Assembly: GCA_039621445.1 (NCBI GenBank)
Contig: CP154955.1
Span: 48,034,086-48,098,085, forward strand
Direction of reading: 5' to 3'
DNA: 64,000 nt
Source of the DNA: Euglena gracilis
Taxonomy: Eukaryota > Euglenida > Euglenophyceae > Euglenales
A model generated the notes under the pieces. The model did no database searches. It was given only the letters and a program-made list of their open reading frames with translations, and was not told the DNA's origin. A program made the position numbers and the translations under genes. Below are positions 1 to 12,200 of the stretch, one piece after another (position 1 is the stretch's first letter; each line of letters opens with the position of its first letter).

Positions 1-172
1 TTTTTAAGACCCCCGGGGGGGGTGTCCCCCCCAGGGAGAGGGGGACCCCCCCAAAATCGGGCCCGTTAAAGACAACATTCAAAAATTTTCGGCGCTTCGT
101 GCCGAAAAGGTATACCCGGCCCCTCCGGTGCGGGACCCCCCCCAGGGGGGGGGGGTCTTCTGACTTAAAAAG
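1..172. repeat. G/C-run dispersed repeat with hairpin
   Basis: Runs of C and G face each other around an AT-rich centre carrying the dyad TTTTCGGCGCTTCGTGCCGA (about 87-108). The same order of parts (G-run, AAAATTTT, CGGCGC hairpin, GGTATAC) occurs in reverse at about 46.84-47.00 kb, and parts of it at 41.43-41.55 kb. This is a dispersed repeat, not a gene. Its left end may lie outside the window. Confidence 0.7.
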
Positions 173-2003
173 ATGCCTGAGAGCCAGGTAAGCATTTTTC
201 AGCAAAAAATTTGCAGTGAAAAGCCACTTACGGATGCCATTTTCTTTTATTGTGGGACACTTTGTCCCCTTTTTTTGCCGGCTGACCCGAACTTTATTTC
301 AATGGACCTCCAGGGGAGGGGGGGGCAATCCACAGGATTGGAGCTGCTGGCTGGACGGTCCCCTCCACTTCAAAAAAACCCCCTGGGGCCAAATTTGAAT
401 GTTCAGAGTTCTGGCGGGCCATGTGCAAAATAAGCCAGAAAGCTCAAAGATGGGGTGCCAAAGGTGTGAGTTAAGGCTGAGGGCCAACTTTGGGGGAGCA
501 GGGTTGCACACTTCTTCATGAGGTGGGCCAAGAGCCTAAGGTGGCCAAGCGCCGGGGGGGGGCACACTCCTTCTGACTCCCCAAAATAATGCCCTTACGC
601 GCTTCGGCAACCATAGACCAGGGTAGCCCCCCCCCCCGACATGACGACAGTGGCGCGATTCTTCCTCCTGGTGGTGGTGCGATTCAGCTTGAACACCCGA
701 GACGATCTGGAACATCCGAGGTGATCAGAAACGTGCAAGAATGAAACAAACTTGTCACAAACTTGCTGAATCTGAACAAACTGGAAGGGGGGGTTGAAGT
801 GCCCTGCAGTGCCTGACCCGTCTCAGAATGGCTTTAGGCCTCTGATGCCCGGGGGGGGGGGATGGGTGCCTTTTGTACCGACCCAAAAACAGTCCCACCC
901 CCCCCGCGCCTTATAATTCAGCCAGGGGGCGCCGCATCAAAAGGAAATGCTGGCAGAGTTCCTGGTTTCTCTTCAGCACCAAAGAGAGGGATGGCCCCCT
1001 GAGACAGAGACAGCCCCTGGAGGCGGTGGCGTGCCTGCACCTGCTCCCCTCGTCTCCTAACGCCGCCGCCATAGGCAGGTGGAAGCCTTCGCAGCCGTAG
1101 CAGGGACCTCGGGACGGAGGGGAGGGGGGTCAGGCCGCCACGCCTGCAGTGGGGCCTGACGGGGGAAATTCGGGAATTCCAATCATCCAACCACCCCCCC
1201 CCAAATATAAACAACCCTTTGGCCGATTTTGGTCCAACGCCCGAATATAAACGTTCTGTGAAGAAATGATCATTAAAAATGTCATTAAAGCGGTTGACAG
1301 TGGCGACGTCCCGGATATGAGCAACCCTTGGGGCCGACTTTTCAGAAACCCAAATATTAACAACCGGTTGCTTACATATTCGGGGGGCTTGCATTGTTCA
1401 CCCATGCACAACAGCCTGAACCTGTGGAAACCAGGGGGTTATCTCGAAGACCCTGCCGTTCCGCTGGCGGGCTGGGAAAAAAAAGTACTGGCTGGCTGGC
1501 TGCCCCCCCCCTCCCCGAGGAAGCCTCAGGCTGACAGTTCATTCACAGCGCTTACCATGCACAACAGCGTTTACACGTGTGCTACATTGTTTGCCCACAC
1601 ACATCAACATTTATCCGCCACATTGTTCACCTGTGCACCACGTTTCCCAGCTGAAATTTTTCACAACTCATTCATTATTCACAATTAATAACCAATGTTC
1701 AAGCCTTCGTGATACAATCATCCTTTGGTACAAACCCCCTATAAAGCACTATATATATATACAAACTATAAAGCACAAATGCATTTATAGCGGTGCGCCT
1801 CTATTTAGACCAGAGTTGTCTGACGTTTGATTTCCTTCAGAAAATATCATAAAAATGGGGATGTGCTTGTGGCGGACCGCCACCCTTGGGGGTGCTTTTA
1901 TTTTGGTCCCTGCACTTATAATGGCCACCACACTTTCATTGGGGGGGTTCCTTTCCAAACCCCACCAGTGCAGATGTCAGCTAACGCCTTCGGAAACAGT
2001 CGT
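173..2003. other. No recognisable gene
   Basis: Only short open frames occur on both strands and none resembles a known protein. The stretch holds several G/C runs (near 556, 630, 850, 900, 1193, 1503) and a low-complexity AT part at 1735-1780. Phrases resembling CCCAAATATAAACAACC recur at about 1200 and 1345, suggesting an old repeat. Confidence 0.6.
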
Positions 2004-2040
2004 TTAGGCCTTCGGAAACCGAAGACAAAAGAGGAAAAGC

Positions 2041-2550
2041 ATGGGCAGAGGGATCAAAGGCAATGGTGGTTGCTTGACCTTTGCCTTTGAATGCACCAAC
2101 CTCACTGCAGTTGGGCATGCACCCAACTCACAAGAACAGAAACCACCATTCGTGAATTCCGACGGACAACTGTCAAAACCATGCAATTGCTTTTGCTGCT
2201 TGAAAAAGACAATCCAACCTAACAGAACCTTGCCCAAATCTTCTTCGATCTTCAATTCTGTTGAGCTGAGGAAAAAGACACAAGAACTTTCTTTTGAAAT
2301 ACTTCTGTGGGAATCATTTCCCTTAAGGCAACACCCTGTGGTCATTTCTCTGAACATTCAAATGTCAACGTTAGAAAAAAGGTACCATTTGCTTTCCACT
2401 GATGAGAATAACATTCTGGATGAATTGCAAAACATTTATCTGTATTTTGGGGGAAAATTTTTAAATGGTCAGATTCTTCCAAAAAAAAGCACGAGCTGGG
2501 ATCTGTTGCGGTTGGAATTCGGGCTTTTCTGCCATCTTCCTTTAATTTGA
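2041..2550 (+). CDS. Doubtful ORF, 169 codons, unrecognised
   Basis: This is the longest open frame in a stretch of ordinary-looking, non-repetitive sequence between about 2.0 and 3.0 kb, just beyond the 3' end of the flavohemoglobin gene and convergent with it. The predicted protein has a Cys-rich patch (CNCFCC) and a Leu-rich C-terminal half. I see no family motif, signal peptide or splice site that would confirm it, and minus-strand frames across the same bases are nearly as open. It could equally be 3' flanking sequence of the neighbour. Treat it as unproven. Confidence 0.15.
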   Translation: MGRGIKGNGGCLTFAFECTNLTAVGHAPNSQEQKPPFVNSDGQLSKPCNCFCCLKKTIQPNRTLPKSSSIFNSVELRKKTQELSFEILLWESFPLRQHPVVISLNIQMSTLEKRYHLLSTDENNILDELQNIYLYFGGKFLNGQILPKKSTSWDLLRLEFGLFCHLPLI

Positions 2551-3052
2551 GGCTGCCGAACATCCATCCATTTTAGGAAACAATTTGAGACCTTTTGTTG
2601 CAATTATGCAAAAAAAACTGTTTTTCTTTTGACTTCTTATTTCTTTAAGCCCCTGGACTGGATGCCCTCGGACCGGAAAAACGGTCTGTTGCCTTTGGCC
2701 AAATGGCAATCCTTGAGGGGCAGACCTAAATAAAAAAAAGTCTCGTCCCACCTTGGCTCCTTGCCCCTGGCTCTTTTGAACAACAAACATTCCAGCGAAT
2801 CTGACCTGACTCCCGCGGAGAACAAGCATGAAGCAATTGCATGGCCCCGACAAAACAACCTTTCCAGCACTTCCAACCCACTTACTGAGGCCCAAACGCC
2901 TCCAAAGGGCTTCGGCCATTGCAGTGGTGACAAACAGAATTCAAAATGGCACTCGATGAGCCATAAAAAAACAGCTGGACGTTTATGCAAGAAAACCTCG
3001 TGGGGGGGGACAACACGCACGTGTTTTTTGCTTCATCTGTTGGTATTCCTGG

Positions 3053-3237
3053 TCAGAAAAACAGTGAGAGAAACCAAGAATTGATGGGAATGTGCCCGGT
3101 GGGGCCGGCAATCAACCGAAGCTGAAGCCCGGTCTCAAAATGAACATCATTTGTGGAGACTCCTGCAGTGACCAGGCCCTCCGAAACCTCCTTCAAGAAG
3201 GAGGCCGGGCCACACAGGAAGAAACTGCAGTCTACCC
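3053..3237 (-). CDS. Flavohemoglobin exon J: CGP motif, C-terminus
   Basis: After the acceptor TTGTCTTCAG the phase joins exon I as DITGGVDCSFFLCGPASFLK, then EVSEGLVTAGVSTNDVHFE. FLCGP is the NAD-binding CGP motif and VHFE corresponds to the family's IHYE. The usual FGP end is absent: the frame instead runs through TGLQLRLIAGP to a stop at 3053. Either the C-terminus has diverged or there is a further splice shortly after VHFE. Confidence 0.85.
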
Positions 3238-6200
3238 CTGAAGACAAGCAATGGCTGAGGTTCCCGAACCCCTTCCCCAACCCCAGGCGCGTCCGACAAG
3301 TTACAAAATGCGTGTTACGTTATGGGGCAGTCATTAAAAAATCCTCTTGTCAGACCCCATGGATGTATGCCGAATGCTCACCCCAACGCATAGTTGGAGG
3401 AGAACAAACACGTTGGCACACCCTAACGGTAATAGCTGGTTGCCACCTCCCTCAAAACTGAAAGGCTTCCACTTGTTCCCAGGGCTGTACGTGAAAGCCT
3501 GGTTGGGAGTGGACTCCCCCACCCACCATAGCCCCGCCCAAGGAAAACTTCCTTCGGCGATGAAAAAAAAAAATTCCTTGGAGGTGTTAGATGGGTGGTG
3601 GGGGTCGAACCCCCCACCCCACCCATAGAGTTTCGGCGATTCCCACACAACCCTGTCCCGCGCTTCAACATGAAAAAGTTCGGACCACCCCTCCGGTCCA
3701 ACAGTGGGTGGGGCACCTGAATAAAAAGCGGTCCAGGTGACTGACTGATTTTCGCCCCGGTGAAGCGCCGAAGGAAAAAACTGACCCCCCAGAACGGGAA
3801 AGGGGCCATTTTGGGCACTTTTGGGCAAAAGTTTCTGAAAAATACAAAAAAATTCGGCGCAAAGCGCCGGAAGGAAATTTTGACCATCTGGGGGTCGGTC
3901 CGGACCCCATTGGCAGGGGGACCCCCCTGGTCCAGGAGGGAGGTGAGGGGACACCCCCCAGCCAAACCTCGTGCGCCCTCATCACATCAAACCCTGCCTG
4001 TCCCCCTGGGGGGGGGGGGTCGGCACCACCTTAAAATTCAACCTGGTGGGGGGTTGCTGAGCCCAGGGCGGTCCTTAAAGCAATAAAAAAAAAAACTCTG
4101 CTGTCCCAGCACACTGAATGAAAATGTACAGGAAAATGGGCAAAGAAATTTGGCATTCTTCGGTAAGAACAGGTCGGCATCAGGGGAAAAACTGATTCTT
4201 GGCATCCTTGGACCATCGCCCATCCACCCAAATCATCAAAAAAATGTGTTTTTTTTAGACTTTTGATTTTGGACCCCGTTCAAGTCCCAGTCCGGCCCTT
4301 GGTCGGCCCTTTTGCCAAAAGTGGGGCTTTCCTGTCCGCCCTGGCTGAGCCCCTCATGCTCTTCTTTCTTCCTCTTCTGTCGAACTTGTTCGACAAAGAG
4401 GAAACCTTTTCCAAGAAAACATCCAGAGAAACTCAAAACTGTCTCACTGCTTCTAAACCCCCCCCAAATAACACCCCCCCCCCGGTGTGTTATTTGGGCA
4501 CCCGAACTGGGGCCCCAAGGGGGGGGGGGTGTTATTTGGGGGGGTGCTATTTTTACATGCAAAACCGAAGGAAAACAGGGGGGGTGTTATTTGGGCGCTC
4601 GAAGCCCCCGAGGGGGGTGTGTTATTTGGGGGGGGGGGGGTGTTATTTGGGGGGGTGTTATTTGGGAGGGGGGTTTACTTCGTCGTTAAAATATGTGTAT
4701 GGTGTGGCATGGTACGGTACGCGACATGGTGTGTATGTGTGTGTGATATGTTTTCAACAATTCAGATTCTTCTCCAGAAAAAGCAACTGAAATGGAGGCA
4801 AAAAAGCAAACCAGAGAAATGGAGTTTTAAAAGGCTCAAGAACCACAAATATGGGGTGCATCTGTGTATGTCTTCTGCTGTACATCCAACGTTCACACTC
4901 TTTGTGTAAATAAATAAAAAACAACCCTTCAACAGTTGCTTGGACTTCACAAATGCACACCTCCAGTGATGTCCAAGATGGCCTTGGGAGTCACGCGGCC
5001 TTTTTCTGCCCCCGGCACCACCTCTCGGGAGTAATAATAATGGCATGACATGTTAGAGAACTTCTCTGCCATAGCCTCCACCTGTGCATCCGGCAAAACC
5101 GTCACATCTCAATTGCCAATGCTCAAACGTCATCTAGACGGTAGCCTTAAACTAACATCAAAGCCTAAAAAAACAACATGTGCGCCAAAGAATTTCTTAA
5201 TTTCTTCTGGTGTGCCAAAAACACGCCAGAAAAAATAATTATTAGAGCGGGGTTTCAGCAACCCACCCTCTAATTGTCACCAAGGGGGTCTGGCAAAGCC
5301 CAAAGGGGTGACAAACAGAGGAAGGAGGAAGGGGTGACAAATAGGGGGGGCATGTCAATGGCCACCAGGGGTCCAAATAGCAATTTAACTATTCTCAGAC
5401 ATAGGTTTCATCTCTCCTCTGTGTATCAGTGATACACACCAATGCACAATTTTTTTTTAATTCTCAAACACACGCCGATACACAAAAAATTCTTGCTGAT
5501 ACACACCAATACACAAAATTTCAACTTCTGAAAAAAAAAATTGCATTGCGGCGCATCGGAAAAAATCACAAATTGATCAGGTTGATCAATTGGATTTGAC
5601 CAACCTGGGGGGGGGGGAAGGGTGGTCTTGGGGTGCCCTGGAGTGCCTGGGAAGGCACCCCCCCAGGGCGGGGTCAAATTAGTTAGCAGTTAAATTTTTG
5701 CCACATAATTGTGGTCATTGGCCCCGGCTCAACCCGGAAAGCATGGCAGGGTGCTTGTGGCTGGGGAAAGGACGCTACTCCCTCACATGGCAAATGCAGA
5801 GCCCCGGTTACATTTGTTCGTGTCCATACCCCGGCTCATCCTTTTTTGGTCTTTGTGGATTTTTGTGTTTTTTTAGATTATTGGGACCCCAAAACAAGAC
5901 CCGAGTCTTATTTTTGGGTCCATTGCTGGAAGCCTCCAGGGGGGGTCTTGTTTCGGGAGGGGGGTCTTTTTTTGGATCTTTTCTTGACCGACCCAGACCC
6001 AAACAAAGATCAATTCTTCAGGTCCCCAAAATCACTGAAATTTTTCCTTCGGCGCTTCGCGCCATGTTGAAATGGACATTTGCCATGTTCTTGGCACTTC
6101 AAAAATCTGGCAGATTTGAAATTTCATCATTTTGTGTATGAAATTGGGGATTTTGGCATGCCTTAAAGAAAATTTTCACAAGAAATTCCCTGGAGGGGAG

Positions 6201-9200
6201 GGGGGGGTCGGACCCTCCCCCACCACCAGGATGGGGGTGGGGGATCAACCCCCCACCCACGACCCATAGGGTTAGTGGGGATTCCTTTACAGCCCTGGCA
6301 GAAAGAGAGGAAGGGGAAAGACCTCAGACTTGAATGGATGCAGGGATAAGAAACGTGCACCGTGGATGAAATAGATTCGACGGGTCAAATTCTTGGCTTC
6401 GATGGCCTCCTGCAAAAGGCTGCAAAGCAGGCAAGAATGATTCGGCCAGGAGGGTAAATGTCAGCCATTTCACAATTGCTCCGTTCTTTCAAGTTTTTAG
6501 ACCTTCCATTTTTAATGATTTCATATTCATATTTCATGTTATTTTTGATGGTCTACCATGCCATTGCTTAACTTGTCCTACCCCACCCAGGTGAACCACA
6601 AAAAATTTTTGGTGTCCACAGGTGAACATTACGTCCCAACAGGAAAACCTAAAAAGGCAAAAAAAATTGTCAGAATTTGTAAACTTTTGGCAAATTTTGG
6701 CAAACTTGCAACAAAATAACAAAAAAGAGCACCTGGGTTCCCTGGGAAACATTCATGGAATGGCTGGAGCTCATTTCGCCGAGCATCTCATGTGGTCTCT
6801 CAGGTTCATGCGGAACAATTTCCGAAAGGGAAAAAATGCGGAAAATTGCAAAAAAAAATGCGGAGAAATCATTACTTTTAATAATTGCTGAAAATTGTAC
6901 AAAATTGCGAATGTTGCAGAAACTGCGGAATTGCGGAAAATTGCGAATATCGTGTTTTTTTCTGGTTGGTCATGGACTTTGTGCAAAGCAGAACATTGGG
7001 CAGGATGGCATTCTTTCCAGTGCTTTTTCCTTTCCGCCCATAAAAACCACCCCAAGCCCATGGACAAGCCCATGGACCTGGAAAGAGGCGTCCCAGAAAT
7101 TGAACCAGGCCAAGCCCTAGAACAGCAAAAATGGTTTCTGGGACAGCACAATTTTTTGCTTTTTGCAACAAACAGGGGAATTGATGTGTCATTACAAATT
7201 CTTTATCAGACACAAAGCTGAGAAGGTGGATTCATTCCAATCTGGACGTCCTTGCCTCCCTCCCTGACACCGGACACACCTGATACCATGGGCACCATAG
7301 GTTCCCCAACAAGACGAAAACACACATGGCACATTTAGCACCACATTCTTTGGTGCTAACAAAACCTGAAAATGCAAAAAATTGTCTCGCAAATCCGAAA
7401 ACAAAAAGTGCATTTTTTTGGAACCCCTGGACAAACTTTTTTGGATGAAGGTGTTTCTTTTAATATTCCAAAGAGTGTAGGTGTTTGTTGCACAAAAGGG
7501 AGGGGGAAATGCACCCCGGGCGAACCTGAACATCGGGGTGATGCCGACCCCTGCACTAATCAAGACCAGAGGGCGTTGGTCGGCAGCATCGGCCGTAAGC
7601 ACGCCAGCAGGCGGTGCGACCTCCGGCGGCATGGGCGCTCACCGCCCAAAAACACTCTCGGTGCCAACGGCCCTGGGTGTGTCTGTGGGTACCGTTGTAA
7701 TTGGGATAAGGCCTGAACGCAACCCAATGACACCGTCAGTGTTCTGGTTCTGTGGTTCTGGCTGTGGAACCTCTTACGAGCTGTACGATGGTTCCTGGTA
7801 CAAAATTTCACTCAAAAATTTGTACCCCTTATGTTGTGTTGATGCCCAAATGAGTGCAAATGTGTTGAGTTTTTTTTTGTATTGATTTGGAAAGGGGGCT
7901 GAAGGGTACTGGGATTGGTGGTCAAACTTTGCGTATGCAACTGGACAGCTGGCCCAGGAATTTCAACGGCTCAGACACAAAACTGAACAGACGAACCAGC
8001 AAACGGCAGAAACACTGCCCCTGAGTCCTGTCCGCCTGTGATGTTGTTGGTGATACCGAGCACCCTCCATGCAGGTCTCTTTCCCCAAAGCAACACCTTA
8101 TTCAGGCTGGGATGGGGCTTGAGAAAGCGGGGAGGGGGGGAGTTTTTCACACCATGATGAGCCACCCATGGAGAGCACAGTGCCAACATCAACCTCGTTG
8201 TGCAGAAACCGAGACGCCAATCCATAGAGCCCGTCATCACCTTCGCGCTGCGGTGGGCAGAAAAAGGGGCAAGGTGCTCCATTGCATGCCCCGTGTGATC
8301 AAGAAAATTTCTGCAATACCCAAATTCAGCAAACGCCCTTGTCCAATAAACACCCCCTCCTGGCTGCATTGACTGTGATTGTGTCACTCGGTTTCCATTC
8401 TCCCATATTTTGCCTCCCCTCGTTCTCGTCCATGGGAGGCATGGGAGGGAGAAAAGTCAGGCTCATTAGACGTAACTGAATGTGGCCAAGCGTCGCTGAA
8501 CACCCACCGAAAGGAGTTCCCAGATTGAACTGGTCCTAACTGGGTTGAACCAGGGGTGGAAAAAAATGGATCTTGAAAAAATGCAACCACAAAAAATAGC
8601 AAAAAAAGAATGCCATTCATTTTTGAGACCAAAAAATTTTAGGTAAAGAGACCATAATAAGATACACCATAAACATAATGATATCATTCCCAAAACAGCA
8701 ACACAGGCATCAACAGGGGTGGTGGCATGAACAGGTGCCAAAAATCTTTTTTCAAAGCCAATTTTCAAAGCCACCAACAACCCCCGTCTGGATTGTTTGG
8801 CTTTTATTTGATGGTTTTTTGTGTTATTTTTTGTGTCGCGTTTTTTGAGCCTCATGCCGCATGCAAAAAAGTTGATTCAAAAAGAATTCCACCCCCCCCT
8901 TGCAGCTGCAGAAGCAAAACGTCTTCGGCACACCTTCACTGTGATGCGGAGGTACTTCCCAGAGACCCAAGCCTTCCCAGAAGCGGAGCTGATGGTGTAG
9001 TTGCGCAGAACCGGGTACTCCTGACGACAGAATTAATAATTAAACTCAAACACAAAACAATTTGGAAGTTATCCAAAAATTGATTGCCTGCCTTATGAAT
9101 CCCAACCAACAATTATCACAGGTCGCAACTCTCCCAGAAAGCACCGTTTTACTCCTTGTTTCATTGGACAACCACCCATTGGGCCTGAGGATATTTATCA

Positions 9201-12200
9201 ATACGTTCATGCTCCTAAAAATATACAAACCTTCATTTTCCCCCCTTTTTTGCAACAACCAAATTCCCTTTAATTATGAAAAATATGGGTGCTCGTATGC
9301 ACCCCCTAACCTGCAACCCCCCGACCGGGGGGTGGTTGGCATATGTAGCAGTGGTCTGTGGACAGGAGAGGGGGTGGAATCAAATCCTTTGCTTGATGGT
9401 GCAGGGGAGATCACTTCTACTCTTCCAAAACCAATTCACTTCCACTTTCAATTTTTTCCGAAAACAGTCAATGGAAATTGGGAGGGGGCACCTCACCCCC
9501 TCCCCGGAAGGTTCAAAAGCAGCGAAAATTTTTCTTCCGGAGCTGTGCGCCAGAAAATGAGCAAAAAAATTGCCCTTTTTCCTTCACTTTTGAGCACATT
9601 GCACATTTTTTGATGCTTTTGTGTTTTCCACGCATATTCAAAAAATGAACCAAGGGAGGTCAGCCGCTCTGGAATCCAAGGGAAATTTGACCACCAACGT
9701 GAGAAAAAGGCCAAAAAAAATTCCTGGCCTTTGGCGCCAAATCAGTTTGGAGGTGTTTTGTTGCCCTCCATGGGGAGGGCAGGGTTCAATATAAAGGCAT
9801 GGGAGGGGTTGGACCCCTCCTCCAGTCCAGGTGGGGCGGGGGGCACCACCCCCCACCTGAACAGTGGCGCGGTCTGGGTGACCGATTCTTGGCTCGGGCC
9901 GAAGTGCCGGGCTAAAATTTTTTGACCCCCCCCCCAAACGACCAAAAGTGCCATTTTGGACACTTTTCAGATGCATGGAAAGTGCCCAAAATTTCAGTGA
10001 GAAGGGCCGGGAAAAAACCTGCCCCGGGGTCGGTCTGGACCCCCCTGGAAGGTGGGGGGGGGGGGGTCGTACACACCCCCTGACCTGTAAACCTCCACTG
10101 GGGGTGATCGGTTTATTGGGGTGTTTGGTTGGTGGCAGGGGGGGACAGATAGAGCGCAAAAAAAATCGAGTTTCAAACCTGGCCAGGGATGCTGAGGCGC
10201 AGGCAGGTGTACTGCCCAGCAGTGTATGGGCAGATGCCCTTCCCATCAACTGGCTCCAGGTAGAACGACTTCATCGTGTCACTCTCAGGTTCGCACCGAG
10301 CAACTTTGAACGCGCGCCAGCCTCGCCAGCCTCCTGGACGACTCTGGGAAACATGCACAGGCGACATACTGGATGCAAAAATAACTAAATTACAATTAAA
10401 AAAGGATGTGTAAAAAACTCGTCTTCCTCATCAGTAACCCCTAAATATGAAGCCCGCCGCCCCTTGAGAGAAATCGGGATCAAAATAAAGTTATTTTTTG
10501 ATAAATCAATAAAATCAAGTGAACAGGCGAAAAGCGTAAACTTCCCAAAGTACAACCCCCTCCCCAGTTTTATATTTGGGCTGGAATCCAAAACGGAGAG
10601 CAAGAAAAGCAACATGGGCAAATTTGGCTCCCGAATCAAAACCTGGTTGATTTGAGGAGAGGTTTAAAAGAAAAATGACTAAAATTCAGACGAAATTTGC
10701 AGGTGAAGGCAACAATTGACTTTTCAAGTAAACGTTCAGCCGAATGTTGATGAAAGTGGGGTTGAAATTTCAACAAAAAAGGACTGCTCTTCGGAGAAAT
10801 CAGGTTTGAGAGTTTTAATAATGAGATACATTCTAACAAAAACAATTCCCAAAAAAAATGTTCTTTTTTCCAAGTTCACCATTCTTCCTTTGGTGAGGTG
10901 CGCAGAGCAAAACTGGAATTCAAAGTGAACTTGGAGTCGAAGAATGCGGAAATGAACAACAATTTGTGTCATTTTGGAAATGCCCGGCCAGAAAAGCACC
11001 AGAAAAAGAACAGCAAAGGTTGGGGGGGATGCCAGCTTCAAGTGGCCAGGGGCACACCTCCAGTTCTCGATAAAGGTCTTCCTCCACATCAATGAAGATC
11101 TTGGCCAATGCACCATAAGCCTCCCTCCAGGCATCAATTATCTCTGGGGTAGCAGCGTCCCCTGAAATAGACAAGAAATGAACCAAAAAAAAAAGCATGA
11201 AGGTCAGAATGTGACCTCCAACAGGATCCCTGGCCACTCATCACAAGTAAGCCTCCCCAAGCTTCATTATAAGGGCAGGTGGAGGGGGGGTCTGGACCTG
11301 AACATTGGCGCAGTTCGGACCAATTTCAGGGGGGGGGGGAATTGATATCGGAGGCCTTCGGAAAAATTGCGGAAAAATTGCGGAAATTGCGGAAAAATTG
11401 CGGAAAAATTGATATCGGGTATACACATTTCTGCTTGGGGGGACTTAGAAAATTTTCAATTGTGAGGTTCAGAACACCGCAACACCCACGTCGATGCAGG
11501 CGAGCACGAATCAACACGCTTGATGTTCTTTGCACAGGTGGGACGCACCCAATCCTGTGACCAGTGGTGCACCTGTGAGAAAAATTGGTAAACTGGGGGG
11601 GGACAACAAAACACAATAGCACACCTGTTGATCCATTTGAAGAATGGCTTGAACTCATTGCATCTTCCATATTCGGTGGTGGGGAAAAAATTCTTCAAAA
11701 AAATGGTGAAAAATTGCGGAAAAATTACGGAAAAATTGCGGAAAATTGCGGAAAATTGCGGAAATTGCGGAAAAATTGCGGATATCAATTTCCCCCCCCT
11801 GCGATTTCCAGCCTGGGGCAAAGCGCCCGACCGTAATTTTTCGAACCCCCCAAAACGGCCCAAAATGCCATTCTGGGCACTTTTTGGGCAAAAATTTGTC
11901 AAAAAATCCCCGCATTCTGCAAGCAGGACCAAAACGGTCGGACTACTTTCCCAAAATGGCCGCCGGAAAAACATGGCATGAAATGGACAGACTGGCTTGA
12001 GAATGTGCGCGTTTACATGCCCGGCCCCGGGCGGAATATTGGCTATGCTAGTTCTGGAGGTCGGGCCGACCTATGGTCGGCCCGACCATGGTCGGCCCGA
12101 CCTCTGGAGGCCGACAGAAAACTCCACTGTACCGCATAACCCCCCCTTTTTCAAAGGACTTTTGACTCTAGGCCGGGCCGACCTGGTCGGCCCGACCAAT

